A stretch of 64,000 nt of DNA from Triadica sebifera (Eukaryota > Streptophyta > Magnoliopsida > Malpighiales > Euphorbiaceae). Made by a program: the position numbers and the translations under genes. Below are positions 13,487 to 26,013 of the stretch, one piece after another. Within the stretch, counting starts at the first letter, position 1. Every line of letters starts with the position of its first letter. Location: assembly GCA_023653625.1 (NCBI GenBank), contig CM042898.1, forward strand, positions 6,633,001 through 6,697,000. The letters are read 5' to 3'. Under the pieces are notes generated by a model that made no database searches, was not told the DNA's origin, and saw only the letters and a program-made list of their open reading frames with translations.

Positions 13487-13795
13487 TGTTATATGATCAG
13501 AGATCATAACCAAGGCTCAGTTTGAGGGGAGAAGAAGAACTAGAGAGGAAGGAGGAAGAGAAATGAAGAGCGAGAGCGAGAGAGATTAAAAGAGAGACTA
13601 GAGAGAAAAAGAATAATTATCAAATAGTATTCATGAATGTCTTGATCTGCACATACTGATTATTTATATAAAGGGTTAATTTTCTAACTCATTAATTTGC
13701 TACATAACAACCCACATAACCATCTAACATCTTAATAACCTCCCAACAACTTGCCAGCTCAGGCTTCTTTTAATAGCAATAATTGTCACTATACA
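13487..13795 (-). repeat. 5' LTR of the decayed gypsy element
   Basis: Partner of 6377-6663, here with extra purine-rich sequence (gagcgagagcgagagag) that makes it about 20 bp longer. The damaged primer-binding site lies immediately to its left, which fixes the minus-strand orientation. Confidence 0.65.
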
Positions 13796-14082
13796 TTGTC
13801 ACTTTGCACTTGATCACTTTTCATCTAGCTATTAGATTTCAAACTCGAGATCTGAATCAGTGTAAAGCTTCATATTTATGTCATTCGATCAGAAGCTTTG
13901 CTGACAAGCTTTTATTCTCAGTTGACATGTCTTCATTCCAATTAATTGTTAAAAAATAAAAAATATATATATATCAAAAAATAATTTTAAAATGTTCGTA
14001 TAAAATTTTTAAATAATAAGTAAAACTATGAAAATATTATAAAAAAAACTGAAACATTCGAATTTTTACGAAAGATCAGTTT

Positions 14083-14179
14083 ATTTATTTATTTTTGACA
14101 ACCGCAGATAAAAGAACTTAACTTTTATTTATTTTTGACAACCGCAGATAAAAGAACTTAACTTTTATTTATTTTTGAC
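14083..14179. repeat. 40-bp tandem repeat, 2.4 copies
   Basis: The unit starting ttttatttatttttgacaac occurs at 14083-14122 and 14123-14162, followed by a partial copy to 14179. The two full copies look identical. It lies about 110 bases past the stop codon of the MAGL-like gene, probably in its 3' UTR or just beyond. Confidence 0.9.
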
Positions 14180-14286
14180 TCGTAGTTATTGAAGACTTCT
14201 GTCGTTTTTAAAAGTTTTACACAGTGTACTGTTACCATCATAACGCCCAACTACTATCTGCATTATTTATCATACCCCAACGCTAA

Positions 14287-15303
14287 TCACGCACCACCTT
14301 CCCTCACGCACCTAGCAACTCCGCCTCCATTTCTTGCAAATTCAGCTCGGGTCTTTAGCCACTCCACCATTTCCCCAAACACCAAATTAACGCTTTCCTC
14401 CGGCTCACCGACGATCTGGTGCCCCATTCCTGGGTAAATTTTTAAAGTCTTGTCCCTACTCGCCGCCCGCCGATGCAGCTCCTCTGCACACGCGGGATCG
14501 CACACCACGTCTTCAGAGCCATGTACAATCAATAACGGCACCTCCACCTCTTCGAATCTTCCCTGCAAGTCTCTGCACACCCTCACCAGTTCAAGAGCCG
14601 TCGCCGCACGCGGCCGAGCAACTATCCTCTTTGGGCTCGCCATGGCTAACTTACGCTTCCACTCCTCTTTGAATGAGACATTCAGCAGCGAGCCGCGAGT
14701 GGGAATCACTCGCCAAGTGGGCACAATCGCTGCAACTATGAAAAGCAAATGCTCCAACGGCCACGGAGGTTTAAACTTGGAGCTAATCCCACACATAGCT
14801 CCGTTCAAAATCAACCCGTCCCACGCCCCGTTCTGACGGAGCGTTATGTACAGAGCTATTGCACCACCTAAAGACTCGGAGTATAAAAACGCTGGTAAGT
14901 TCGGCGCGTGGGTTTCACGAAATTTATTAAAGAAGAGGATGCAGTCGTCCACGACGGGATTGAGGTCGGGAATGTGGTAGATCAGGCCATCAAGGCCATC
15001 GGAGAAACCATGGCCCTGATGATCGATAGCGCACACAGCGAAGCCAGACTGCGCAAAGAAAATGGAAGTGGATTGGACAAACCAGCTGGACTCGCCGGTG
15101 TAGCCGTGAACGACGGCGATACAGCCAATGACTTCGGTGGGAGGGAGCGGCTTCCACCACTGAGTGAAGAGCTTGAGGCCGCGGGAGTTGGTTATGTACT
15201 CCGAAGAATGGATGACATGGTGACGGGCGTAAAATTCGGCGGCGGAGATTGTACCAAAGGGGCTTTCCTCGTTGGCATCGGCGATTGGGTGTCGAAGCGC
15301 CAT
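14287..15303 (-). CDS. MAGL: Monoacylglycerol lipase-like alpha/beta hydrolase (MAGL clade with SESLG elbow)
   Basis: Single-exon gene of 338 codons. The family releases fatty acids or lysophospholipid acyl chains from monoacyl lipids; substrate cannot be read from sequence. Residues 65-74 carry the oxyanion loop VHGYTGESSW. The nucleophile elbow is YSESLGG with Ser144, where most relatives have G-x-S-x-G. Asp265 (HGSEDVVCD) and His295 (GMGHQ) complete the triad. The long central block around NGAMCGISSKFKPPWPLEH and IPTRGS resembles, from memory, Arabidopsis MAGL12/MAGL9, which also have SESLG, so the Gly-to-Ser change is probably normal for this clade. There is no signal peptide or membrane segment, so it is probably cytosolic or loosely membrane-bound. 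The coding region is much more GC-rich than its surroundings. The start at 15303 gives a normal family length. Confidence 0.9.
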   Translation of the reverse strand: MALRHPIADANEESPFGTISAAEFYARHHVIHSSEYITNSRGLKLFTQWWKPLPPTEVIGCIAVVHGYTGESSWFVQSTSIFFAQSGFAVCAIDHQGHGFSDGLDGLIYHIPDLNPVVDDCILFFNKFRETHAPNLPAFLYSESLGGAIALYITLRQNGAWDGLILNGAMCGISSKFKPPWPLEHLLFIVAAIVPTWRVIPTRGSLLNVSFKEEWKRKLAMASPKRIVARPRAATALELVRVCRDLQGRFEEVEVPLLIVHGSEDVVCDPACAEELHRRAASRDKTLKIYPGMGHQIVGEPEESVNLVFGEMVEWLKTRAEFARNGGGVARCVREGGA

Positions 15304-16940
15304 GAGGTTTGGTGCTTCTCGCGGCTAAGTTGCGCAGAGTGCGGAGAATCCGAGGGGAGGGAAATGACAAATGAGAAATGGACGAGAGAGGGTAAAGAAT
15401 GTGTGAGTGTGAGCGGTTGAGCGTTGGGCCATTGATATTTATTTTGGTTGGTTTGGCAGGTAGGATTCGGTGGTGTGCGCAACACATTACTATCGTGATA
15501 TCATCATCATACGCTATTTTAAAGTCCAGAGAACTTATCGAAAAAAAAAAAAAGTCCTTAACGGATAAGGCCAAAATTGCCCATATCGTATAGCTCAATT
15601 GTCACTCTATATCAATATTTTCAGTCTGAGTTCTGCTAACAAACCCGAAAAAAAATAGAGGATCAAAAAGTTAGGAATTCTATCATAATTGTATTGGAGT
15701 TGAACCCGTTTGAAATAAAATTCTTCAAAAATATAATATTTAATATGTTGCATATATAATAGAATGTAAAAAATATTTATGTTAAATATATTTTATACAT
15801 AATAGTATATTTAAAATATTAAATATTTAAATTCAAATTAATTCATAAATATGTTCAAAAAATTTTTTTAGTATAATATATATATATATAGTAATTTAAA
15901 ATAATAGAATTAATTTATTTTTATATTCTTTGATTTTTTTAAAGTCATAATAAATAATAATTTTTAAAAAATAATATTCAACCTGCATTCATTTTTCAAC
16001 TTAAATATTTTTTAATAGAAACAAAACAAATTTTTAAATATTTTATGTGAAAATTTTATCATAAAGTATATTAATAATGAAACTATAAATATTTGAATTC
16101 AAATTTACCAATTATATATACTTCTTAAATAATGTGAATAATTTTATAAATAATTAAAATTAATGCATAGTCATATATTGATAATAAATATTGATAATTT
16201 AAATTAATATATAATCTTATTTAAAATTACTTTCAAATAATATATAATTTTAGAATTTAAATTAATAAACAATAGAATTTATTTATATATTTGTTTCATC
16301 AAAATAATAGTATATGACTCATATACTATTTTTTTGATAAATTATAGATTAAATTTTTTAAAAAATAAATTTATAGGGACTTAATTCACCAAAATAATGG
16401 TACATAAGCAATATGAAGAAAAAAATTAAAATACACGGTCAAATTATTATTTTTTTCCAATAATATATATAATTATAGTTAATAAATAAATAATAGAATT
16501 TATTTGTTTTTATATTTTTTTTAGTTTTAAAAAATTAAAATAGACTAATTTTTAAAAAATTAGATTACATCATCTTTTTATTTTTCAATTTAAATAATTT
16601 TTTTTATAGAAATCATAATAATTATAACAATAATTTATAAGAAAAATTATTAATGAAAATACAAAATATTAAAGTCAATTGTATCAAAAATATAATTTTG
16701 TAAATATTTTATATTAATCAAGCTATATCGTTTGTAAGAATATGGATTAGTAGCTAAAGGTAAAAATTTACCAGCTCTAAGACACAGTTTGAATGTATGC
16801 TCTTTTACCTAAACTTGACAATTTTCAATAATTTTCTTAACCTGTCCAGCTTGAAAACTGCTACAGGTTTAGACGGATGGCTGTACAATTGACCGGTTTA
16901 CTAGTTTAATTCACGGATTAAAGTATTAGAGGATTTAGAG
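15304..16940. other. AT-rich intergenic DNA upstream of the MAGL-like gene
   Basis: 15304-15480 is the probable 5' UTR and proximal promoter of the MAGL-like gene. From 15600 on, the sequence is extremely AT-rich with many short tandem A/T runs. No gene or complete element is recognised. Confidence 0.4.
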
Positions 16941-17000
16941 CCTTGACCAGATCAGTTCACAGTTTACTCGGTCCGACCGACTGATCTGGTCTGGTCAAGG
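16941..17000. repeat. Imperfect hairpin, CCTTGACCAGATCAGT arm
   Basis: The left arm ccttgaccagatcagt (16941-16956) is matched in reverse complement by actgatctggtctggtcaagg (16980-17000, one short internal insertion), with a loop of about 23 bases. It could be the foldback end of an old element. Confidence 0.7.
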
Positions 17001-17190
17001 TTTAACCACCGTGTTCAATATCAATCTCATCGTTTTTTTTTTCTTTAATAATACTATTAATGTATCTAAATTTCTTCAATTATACCCATATTTCTATTAA
17101 ATGCCTACTTGAGACTTGAGTCAACATTATAATGTTTTATTACTTTAAATGGGTTCCAGTGACCACCTTAGCATCACCATTTGCATATTT

Positions 17191-17213
17191 CTCTTCTTCT
17201 TCTTCTTCTTCGT
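17191..17213. repeat. CTT/TTC microsatellite
   Basis: About seven consecutive TTC triplets followed by more pyrimidine-rich sequence to 17275. The small frames reading through it are artefacts of this composition. Confidence 0.85.
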
Positions 17214-17620
17214 CATCATTTTTTCTTTTCCTTCCTTGGCCACCATTCTTCTTCTCCTCCTCCTCCCCCTCCATAGAGAAACCATCTTACTCACATAATG
17301 TATATATATGTATATATACATGATGGAGAAGGAGACCAAAGAGCTCACGAGAACTTACAAGTGCTACGAAACAAATTAAATACAACCAAGAGATAAGAAA
17401 TTATTATAAAAGGAATTCAATTAAACATATGGTGGACATAATATATTGCAAACTTTGTACTACAGATTTCCTTTATTAGAGAACTCACAAGAACAAATTA
17501 AATACGAGTAGTAAATTAAATACATCAAACTTTATACTGCAGTGAGCTCACAAGAACTCACAAGTGCTGCAAAACAAATTAAATACAGCAGGCAACAAAG
17601 CAAAAACAGCAAAGAGATAA

Positions 17621-19460
17621 GAAATTATTCGAAGAGTAATTCAATCAAACACATGGTGAACACAATTCACATTGCAACTGAAAAATGAAAAAACGAGCAG
17701 AGTTACTTTTCCCTGTCTCCTCCCCACTTATAGCTCTGTCATCTCTATTCTTGTCTCCTCCCTTCTATCATTACTGCCGCCACTTCCGCCACTGCCGCCG
17801 TCTCTTTAGAAGAAGAGACGGGAGGAAAATATACTGAAGAATAAGGAGAAGAGAAGGCGGCTGGGGAAGTGGTGGAAAGAGGAGCCCTATAGATTCGTTT
17901 GTCATTATATTTGGAATAGCATTTTTTTTTTTAAATTTATTTTTAATTTTTTAAATTTTTAAAAATTATTTTTAGAAAAAAATATAGATAAATAAATTTT
18001 TTTTAAATAAATTTTAAAAAAACAGTTTTATAAAAAAATTAAAAAATTAATCAATTAAATAAAAAAGAATTAAATATATTTTTCACGTTCAATATCAATT
18101 CCAAACAATCATTTCAAATGGTTGAAGAAAAAAAAGAAAAAAAGAGAAATGTTTCAGTTAATGTTATCATAAGAAATTATTCTAAGAGTAATTCAATCAA
18201 ACACATGGTGAACACAATTCATATTGCAACTGTAAAATGAAAAAACGAGCAGAGTTACTTTCCCTTGTCTCCTCCCCACTTATAGCTCCACCATCTCCCA
18301 CCCAATTCCTGCACCACCACCACCACCATCTCTATTCTCGTCTCCTCCCTTCTATCATTACTAACGCCACTGCTGCCTTCTCTTTTCTTTCTCATCTTCG
18401 TCGTTTGTTCCATAAAATCAGCCTTAAACGCATTATTCTTTCTAATTCCAAGCCGTATCACCGGTTCTCTAACTCCACTTTTGCCTTGGGTGTCTTTAGA
18501 AGAAGAGAATAGAGGAAAATATACTAAAGAATAAGGAGAAGAGAAGGCGGATGGGGAAGTGGTGGAAAGAGGAGCCCTATAGATCTGTTTGTCATTTTGG
18601 AATAACATTTTTAGAAAAAAAAATTACTCTTAATTTTTTTAAATTTAAAAAACTGTTTTAAAAAAAATTGATAAATAAATATTTTTTTAAAAATAAATTT
18701 TAAAAAAATAATTTTATAAAAAATTAAAAATTTAATCAATTAAATCAAAAAAATTTAAATATATTTTTGGTAATTACAAACCATCAAGGTTGAAAAATAG
18801 TTTCAATTAATGTTCATAATAAATTATTCTAAGAGTAATTCAATCAAACACATGGTGAACACAATTCAAATTGCAACTGAAAAATGAAAAAAAGAGCAGA
18901 GTTACTTTCCTCTTGTCTCCTCCCCATTTATAGCTCCACCATCTCCCACCCAATTCCCGCACCACCACCATCTCTATTCTCGTCTCCTCCCTTCTATCAT
19001 TACTACCACCATTGCCGCCTTCTCTTTCCTTTCTCATCTTCGTCGTTTGTTCCATAAAATCAGCCTTAAACGCATTGTTCCTTCTGATTCCAAGCCGCAT
19101 CACCAGTTCTCTTACTCCATTTTTCGTCTTGTGTGTCTTTAGAAGAAGAGAAGGGAGGAAAATATACTAAAGAATAAGGAAAAGAGAAGGCCGCTGGGAA
19201 AGTGGTGGAAAGAGGAGTACTACAGATCCATTTGGCATTATATTTGAAATAGCATTTTTGAAAAAAAAAAATATTTTTAATTTTTTTAAATTTTAAAAAC
19301 TATTTTTAAAAAAAAACAGATAAATAATATTTTTTTAAAAATATATTTGAAAAAAATTCTACAAAAATTTTTTTAAAAAAATTAATCAATTAAATTAAAA
19401 AAATAAATATATTTTTTACATTAAACAGCAATTTCAAGGGTCGAAGAAAAAGAAGAAAAT
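17621..19460. repeat. Tandemly triplicated unit of about 0.55-0.65 kb
   Basis: Three successive copies start with aaattattc(g/t)aagagtaatt at 17621, 18173 and 18821. Each continues with caatcaaacacatggtgaac, a CT-rich tract, a GAAGAAGAG block and an AT-rich tail. Copies two and three share about 110 bases (near 18370-18490 and 19010-19130) that the first lacks. A shorter relic of the start lies at about 17395 and a fragment of the middle at about 20920-20980. In copies two and three one plus-strand frame stays similar (AFSFLSHLRRLFHKISLKRI), but neither copy has a convincing complete gene. Confidence 0.8.
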
Positions 19461-21339
19461 AGGAGAAATGGTTTCAGGTAATGCAATCAAACTTGGACGG
19501 GCCCAACAGGTTTAACCAAGAACAGACCCCTAAGTTGAGCGTGTTAGAGCATTAAACCTAGAGGAGAAATAGCCCGTGGGAAAAGTGATGATCCAGCTAA
19601 ATTAACCGGGAACCTGTCAATCCTGTGCTAATTGAACAATTTTTTTTTTTGGGTCAATTTGAGTCTAGAAAATGTTTTAAGAATTGGGGAGATAGTACTG
19701 TTAGAGATTTTAACATTTTGAAAGAAGTAACTTGTAAGTTTTTACCACTGCACCAAACATTATTAAAAAATATTTATAATTGATAAATCTACATTTAATT
19801 ACTTATATTTTTATTAGTAATATATTTTTTTTAAATTAGCAATTAATTTTTTTATCACTGTAAGAAATTATTTTTAATTTAGAAATGAATTATATATATA
19901 AATAATGGTGTTTCTTGCCAAAAAAATTAATATTAATAATATATATTATAAAAAAATATTTTAATAATCTTCAAAACTATTCACATTATTTAAAATTCAT
20001 GCATATTTAATAAATTTGAATTCCAATATTTGTATTTTCAAAATTAATATACAGCATTACAGATTTTTACATATAAATTATTTTTTATATTACATTGATT
20101 CCTATCAAAAAAAAATATTTAAATTGATAAAATTGATACTCTAGTGTAACATTTAAAAATCATTATCTGTTTTAGATTTAAAGATTAAGAGATATATAAA
20201 CAAATCAATTTTACTATTTATTAAAATTATATTTGGAAGTATTTTTGAACATGTTTATCTACTAATTTAATATTAATATTTTGAATATAATTATGTATAA
20301 AATATATTCAATATAATTATTTTTTACATTTTAATATTTATAAACATGTTAAATGTTATATTTTGATAGAATTTTATTTTAATCAGTTTAATTTCAATTT
20401 AATCCCAAATCTTTGACCCTTGACCCTCTGTCTTTTCTAATTCATTGATCGGGCCGGATATAAAATAATGCTTTAGATGAAGAAAAGAGAGAAAAGAAAC
20501 TAAAGAATAAAGAGGAATAAATTACAGAAAATTCTTGAAGTTTTAACAAATTATAATTAAAAAATAATTTTTAAAAAACTAATAGTTTACTCTTTTATCA
20601 TTTAATAAAAATATTATTTGAAATAACAATTAAAAATGTTGAGTTTTAAATGTACTGTTTATTTTATAGTTACAATAATTGGCAACAAATAGAAATCTTA
20701 AACTTTTATAAAATGTCATTAGACTGTACATTAAATATTAAATAGTTCATACAAAAACATCTCAAATATAAAAAAAATGTAATATATTATATTAAAATAT
20801 TTAAAATTCATACAGTATCAAATGAATAAATATTATTTCAAATGACATAAGATAACTAGTTATTTTAAAAAAAAAATATTTGTCTTTAATTTGAAAAAAA
20901 AAATTGTAATTTGTTCAATAAGGAGAAAGAGAAGCTGCTGGGAAGGTGGTGGAAAGAGGAATACTCCGAAGAGTTAGGGGGAAAAAATATATATGGTTTC
21001 AGTCTAATATTTACTCCTATCAACTGGGAACTCATCCTATTTTAAAGTGAACGTTGCAGAGACGCCAACACAATAATAGCCGTCGACGCAAAAGATATAG
21101 CAAGTTGCGAGATACGCAAAACACTGGTGCAATTTTTGATTTGTGTACCCCACTATCGCAATTCCCACCTACAAAATTTTCTCCTCAGTGCAAACAGGGC
21201 TTCCCTCAGCACTACTAAAATTTCTTGACCAGGTGCCACCTAGTGGATCCTGCAGACTAGGCATATATAAGAGCCAGTGCCACACTATTAATGGATTTGA
21301 TATTGGGTCAACTCTAATAATACTAGAATAGCATAAGAT
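19461..21339. other. AT-rich intergenic DNA
   Basis: Mostly A/T-rich sequence. A piece of the upstream triplicated unit recurs at 20920-20980 (gaagtggtggaaagagga-like). A less AT-rich patch at 21040-21340 has no convincing coding content. No gene seen. Confidence 0.4.
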
Positions 21340-23060
21340 TGAAATTGGGTCAACTCTAGTCATAATCTCATAGTGCTCCCGTTTCAAATTTTGATTTAAA
21401 TTAGATTGTATATACAATAGATCAAATTATAATATACAAATTAATAAAAAATTTCAAACTAAAATATAAAATACATTTAATTTTAATAACTTTCAATTTT
21501 GTAAAAAATCATATGGCAAGTTGGCTCGGATTCGAATCGGTTTCTAAATTATTTCAGATAAATTGGTTGGTTTTTAAATTCGAGTTAGATTCAATCTTAA
21601 ATTTTATAGGTCAGATTCAGATAACTTTTTGAATGAATTCGGATCAGGTTTTCATGTCTTGCTAGGTCTAATATATATTTTAACCATGTATTATTTTTAT
21701 TATAAAAAAATTTATTAGTTTATTATGTAATGTTTTCCCATACACGTGGCCTATAATTTACTTTAAACTCTCTAAAATTTATAACACTTAAAAAGATTGC
21801 AGCCTTTCAACATTTCTTGTTTTAAATATTTTAAGAATGCATCTTATATTGGTCTACTATGTGTATTATTTGGACATTGACAATCGGATTAAATTGGGTA
21901 GACTCACATTCAAAACAATTTTAAGATTCGAGTCAAGCTATTCGAATTTTCCTCAAATGAATTCATTTTTTAAAGCCTTTTTCAAATAATCTTTTTGAAT
22001 TCGGGTTGACCCATTAGATTTTATGAGATTTAAGTTGAATAAAAAATTATCAAGTCTATGATTATTGTTAATGTGATTTATCATATCCCTTATAATTCTT
22101 TTTGTTTGCTCTTAGAGTAAGAAAATTGTTAGTAATAAATCCATTTAATTGGAGTTATTATAAAATTATTAAAAAAATGTAACTTTTAAATATTAGTGAA
22201 TTTTTATTTATCACTTAAGTATATTTTTTTAAATTTTCAAAATGGTTGTATATTCTCGATTAAATTAGATCATATACGCAATAAATTCCTATTCTATATT
22301 AAATTAAAAAAGCACAAATTTATAAAATTTTACAAATATAAAATATAAAATAAAATACATCTAATTTTAATAACTTTAATTTTTTTTTTCAAAATTGAGT
22401 CACGATTGAGTTATGGGTTTTTTTAAACGGGTTGTTCGAATTTTGAATTTGGATCCGGTTCAACACTAAAATTTCCAAGTTAAATTCAGATAACTTTTTC
22501 TAGACAGATTCATATCAGGTTATGGTGTTAATATATATTGTAGCCATGCATTATTTTTATTATAAAAAGATGGATTAGTTTATCATGCAATTTTTTTCTT
22601 ACACGTGACCTATAATTTACATTAAGACTCTAAAAACTATAACACTTCAATGATTGCAGCCTTTCAACAAATATTGCAAACAACCTTTCAACATTTCTTC
22701 TTTTAAATATTTTAAAGCATCTTAATTATATTAGTCTATGTACTATATTCATTATGTAGACTCGACAATCAGGTTAGATTGGAAGGATTCACATTCAAAT
22801 CAAGTTCAGGTCTCAAGTTATCCTCATTTTAGTGCCTTTTTCATTAATCATTTTGAATTTGGATTTATCTATTTAAATTTCATTAGCATTCAGATTGAAT
22901 AAAAAAAATTATCAAGTTTACAATTATTGCTAATTATGTGATTTATCATCCCTTATAATTCTTTTCGTTTGCTCTTAAAGTAAGAAAATTATAAGTATCT
23001 AACCATTTAATTGAACTTATCATGAAATTATTAAAAAAATAATAACTTTTAATTATTAGT
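21340..23060. repeat. Tandem duplication of an approximately 860-bp unit
   Basis: Two diverged direct copies, about 21340-22200 and 22200-23060. Shared landmarks in the same order include attttaataacttt, gattcagataacttttt-like sequence, tattatttttattataaaaa, cacgtg(g/a)cctataatttac, gattgcagcctttcaac and tttgtttgctctta-like sequence. At 23500-23515 tgtgcaaagcacgggt forms a short GC hairpin of the kind found near Helitron 3' ends, but a CTRRT terminus is not clear. Confidence 0.65.
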
Positions 23061-24620
23061 GAGTTTCGACCCACATCTTAATACCTTGTTGACATATATA
23101 AGATTACGAGATATTAATGAATTTTCAATATTTTATTTCTTCTATAAGAATTGACTTTTCATTTCTATATTTTAATGATATTTTAAGATAGATTGTAGTC
23201 TTTTTTTTTCTAAGAAATTAAAGAATGTTTGTCTCGCAATTTTTTATTCACATTATAGAGACTCTTTCTTACTATATCTCGAGCAAAATTTTTTTTTTTA
23301 TTTTGGTTTCTTTTTTGAGATTTTTTTTTGCAACTAATAACATTATTTTTTATATTTAATTTTTCACACTATATATAAAACATATTATTTTCATATACTA
23401 ATGTAACAATCAATAATATTTATCAAGTTGATTTTTATATTTTTAATTTATTTTGGATTTTATGTAAATATTAATGTTAAATAAATTGTTCATTACATTA
23501 TGTGCAAAGCACGGGTATTCAATTAGTTATAACTAATTATTTAGACCATCGTCAAAGGATGAGATCACAGTTATGATTTTTTTTTTTTAAAGAAAAAGGT
23601 ATTTTATATTTAAAACTAACTCAATTAATACACATATACCCTCTTCATTTCGTGTAAGAAAAAAAAAATTTTGTTATACTATAACTTACTTTTTAGATTA
23701 TCAATAAAAAATAAATTATTTATTTCCAGCTTTACCTATATTTTGGCTTTAGAGAAATGAATTTTATTGGAATAACTATAATTCATTACTACTTTTAGTC
23801 TTTTTTTAAAAAAGGTAGTATGATATTTTATACTTATAATTATGTTTATAACATTCATAAAAAAAACCCTAAACAACCATTTGAATGGAATGGAGTGAGT
23901 ATCATATGGGGTTTAGAATTCAACAAGAGCACCCTTCAAAATTTTGCACTTTTAGAAAACCCAAAATTTTCTTTTAATATAATAAAATGTTAAACTTACC
24001 TAACTGAGAATGGAGAGTTGTGCTGGTCACTTGCAAATGACTTGGGATATCACTATCTTAATCTGTTTCTTTCTCAATTTTGGTGGAGAGAGTGACTCAT
24101 GGGTTTTTCTCTCTTTTTGGATATTTAAATTGCACTTTAGGTGGCAAATGGACCGAAGAATGTGCATGAATTAAGATGCAAGAACATACACCGTACGCAT
24201 GTTAATATTATGGCAAGAAAATATTGGATAGCATATATCATATCTTCCTGCAAAATACAACAAAAACACCAATTCAAGTGAGAAGCCAATTCAGGTGAGA
24301 AGAAGGTGATATGTATATAAAGTCATAATTAATCAAAGTATTAACAAGGAAATTGACATTTCAAAAATAATGATTTGGTTGAAAGGAGATATAGGTGATA
24401 GAGATTGGTATCCACACCCTGCACACAACACTAGACTTTGTAAAATCTTTTTTCCAAAACTAATTAACATGATAACGTTATAGTGCTGATTTTCTATTTT
24501 ATTTACAAATATTGAGTATGTGTTAATATTGATTGATGTATATACTTTTCTTTAGATTGTCTGTAAACCATGAAAATGACTGCAATGCATCTTATGGAAC
24601 CCCATAAGATGTAAGATTTC
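23061..24620. other. AT-rich intergenic DNA left of the copia element
   Basis: Homopolymer-rich sequence to about 23900, then more mixed sequence to the copia insertion site. I find no gene, RNA gene or complete mobile element. The last five bases (atttc, 24616-24620) are the left half of the copia target duplication. Confidence 0.4.
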
Positions 24621-24917
24621 TGTTGGGTTTTGTGGTATTGAGTCGTCCATGTGGGTTTGACCTAGCTCAAGCTTACATCTTCTTATATATAAAGAAATGA
24701 AAAGAAAGAAATGATATAATTTTTCATCAAAAAGTTTTCTCTGAAATTCGAAAATTCTCGAATATGAATTTCTTCATTTTCGTTCAATCACAAGTGAATC
24801 AAAGCATTCGTATTGTGAAATTGAGTCAAATTATAGTAATTTGTCTCCGTCTAAAGTATTAAAAGCACATGATCTACGCTCAACAAGTAAGTATTCACTG
24901 CTCTACTAGTTCCTACA
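24621..24917 (+). repeat. 5' LTR of the copia element
   Basis: Starts tgttgggttttgtgg, ends gttcctaca, with a tatatataaag box at about 24684. It has the same length as the right LTR with many substitutions. Confidence 0.92.
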
Positions 24918-24918
24918 T

Positions 24919-24930
24919 TGGTATCAGAGC
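24919..24930 (+). promoter_or_regulatory. Primer-binding site (tRNA-Met) of the copia element
   Basis: tggtatcagagc lies two bases after the 5' LTR and complements the 3' end of plant initiator tRNA-Met, the usual primer of copia reverse transcription. Confidence 0.9.
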
Positions 24931-26013
24931 CCGTTTTGTGCATTTTTGTGCTTAAAATCATAATTGTGATGATTTTTGAGAAATTTACTATGGAAATTCA
25001 AAATTTCTTCAATTTTCATAAAATTAATTCTTCAGTTTCATAGTTCGAATTTGGTATCGTTGGAAAGCTCTCATCACAAGCTTTCTAACGAGTATTTTTA
25101 CATAATTTTCTAATGAGTGGTTGATTTTTTATGATTTTTCAAAATTTTCGAGTATTTTTTTTTTTAAAACTGTCATTAAAACGATTTTCACTCTCAAATC
25201 GTATATGTGTTTTTCAAACACGGGCAAAATGATGTTGAAATGGAATAAAAATGGTCTCAGTGGTTTTAAAACCGTAAAAATGTGTAAAATTTTAAAAAAT
25301 CGATGCAAAACAACCCCCGGAAGACGGCGCGTGTATTGCACACGCCGCCTCGACGCGTCACGCGCTGGCGGTTGAAAAAAAAACTGTTGTAGACACGTGG
25401 CACGTTTGGCCATGTGGCTTCCTCTAGTTGGTCCATAAAATGTTAACGTGGAAAGGAACACGTGGCAGCGCGTGTGAGGCGCGTGAAGAGCATGGGCAAA
25501 CTTGTTCAGCGCATACGGGTGCGTGAACGAATATTTTTGGTCCAAATTTTTTTAAAAATTCTCAAATTTTAATTTTCAATTTAATTGATATTTTTTCAAA
25601 ATTTTTGTGTGACTGTTTTGATAAGGAGTTTAGAGAAAAATATGCAAATTGAAACATAATTACATTTTTGTGTCACATAACATATATGATACTTAATTGA
25701 TGTTTATCTTATTTTAATGCATATATATTATTATTGTTATATTACATTATATGATGAATGTATTATGGGAATATTAGATTGGTAGATTAATGAATCTCAT
25801 CTAATATAAAATTAATTAGCGCATGATTAAATTAAACAATGATAACTAGACTATGTCAGTAGGAATTGATTGAGCTGCATATACAGTTTTTTTATTTCTA
25901 CTGCTTGTGTTAAGTTATTATTGATTAATTTAAAGTATTGTGACTTGAAATTGATAAAAGTAATAATGAGTTGTGTTAATCCTAATTATAATCATTGTTT
26001 CTAAATAGTTGAA

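Larger units (their letters stand above)
6377..13795 (-). mobile_element. Decayed Ty3/gypsy LTR retrotransposon with nested insertions
   Basis: Two diverged direct repeats (6377-6663 and 13487-13795) frame decayed gag-pol sequence on the minus strand. From right to left come gag-like sequence near 12780-13000, a protease fragment at 11603-11875, reverse transcriptase traces at 10540-11260, and a post-integrase fragment at about 6890-7480. Just inside the right repeat the minus strand reads TTGGACTAGAGCC, a damaged version of the tRNA-Met primer site. Stops and frameshifts are everywhere. The pol region is split by foreign DNA between about 7500 and 10370. No target-site duplication is recognisable. 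Confidence 0.75.

Noticed and set aside
14908..15420. 170-codon plus-strand open frame
   Set aside because: It lies opposite the MAGL-like gene; the minus strand has all catalytic motifs and the plus frame has no recognisable domain.
17132..17348. Ser-rich and Lys/Arg-rich small frames
   Set aside because: They come from the CTT microsatellite and adjoining pyrimidine-rich DNA.
25121..25545. Open frames on both strands in the copia leader
   Set aside because: They lie between primer site and gag in a GC-rich leader; neither matches a copia protein.
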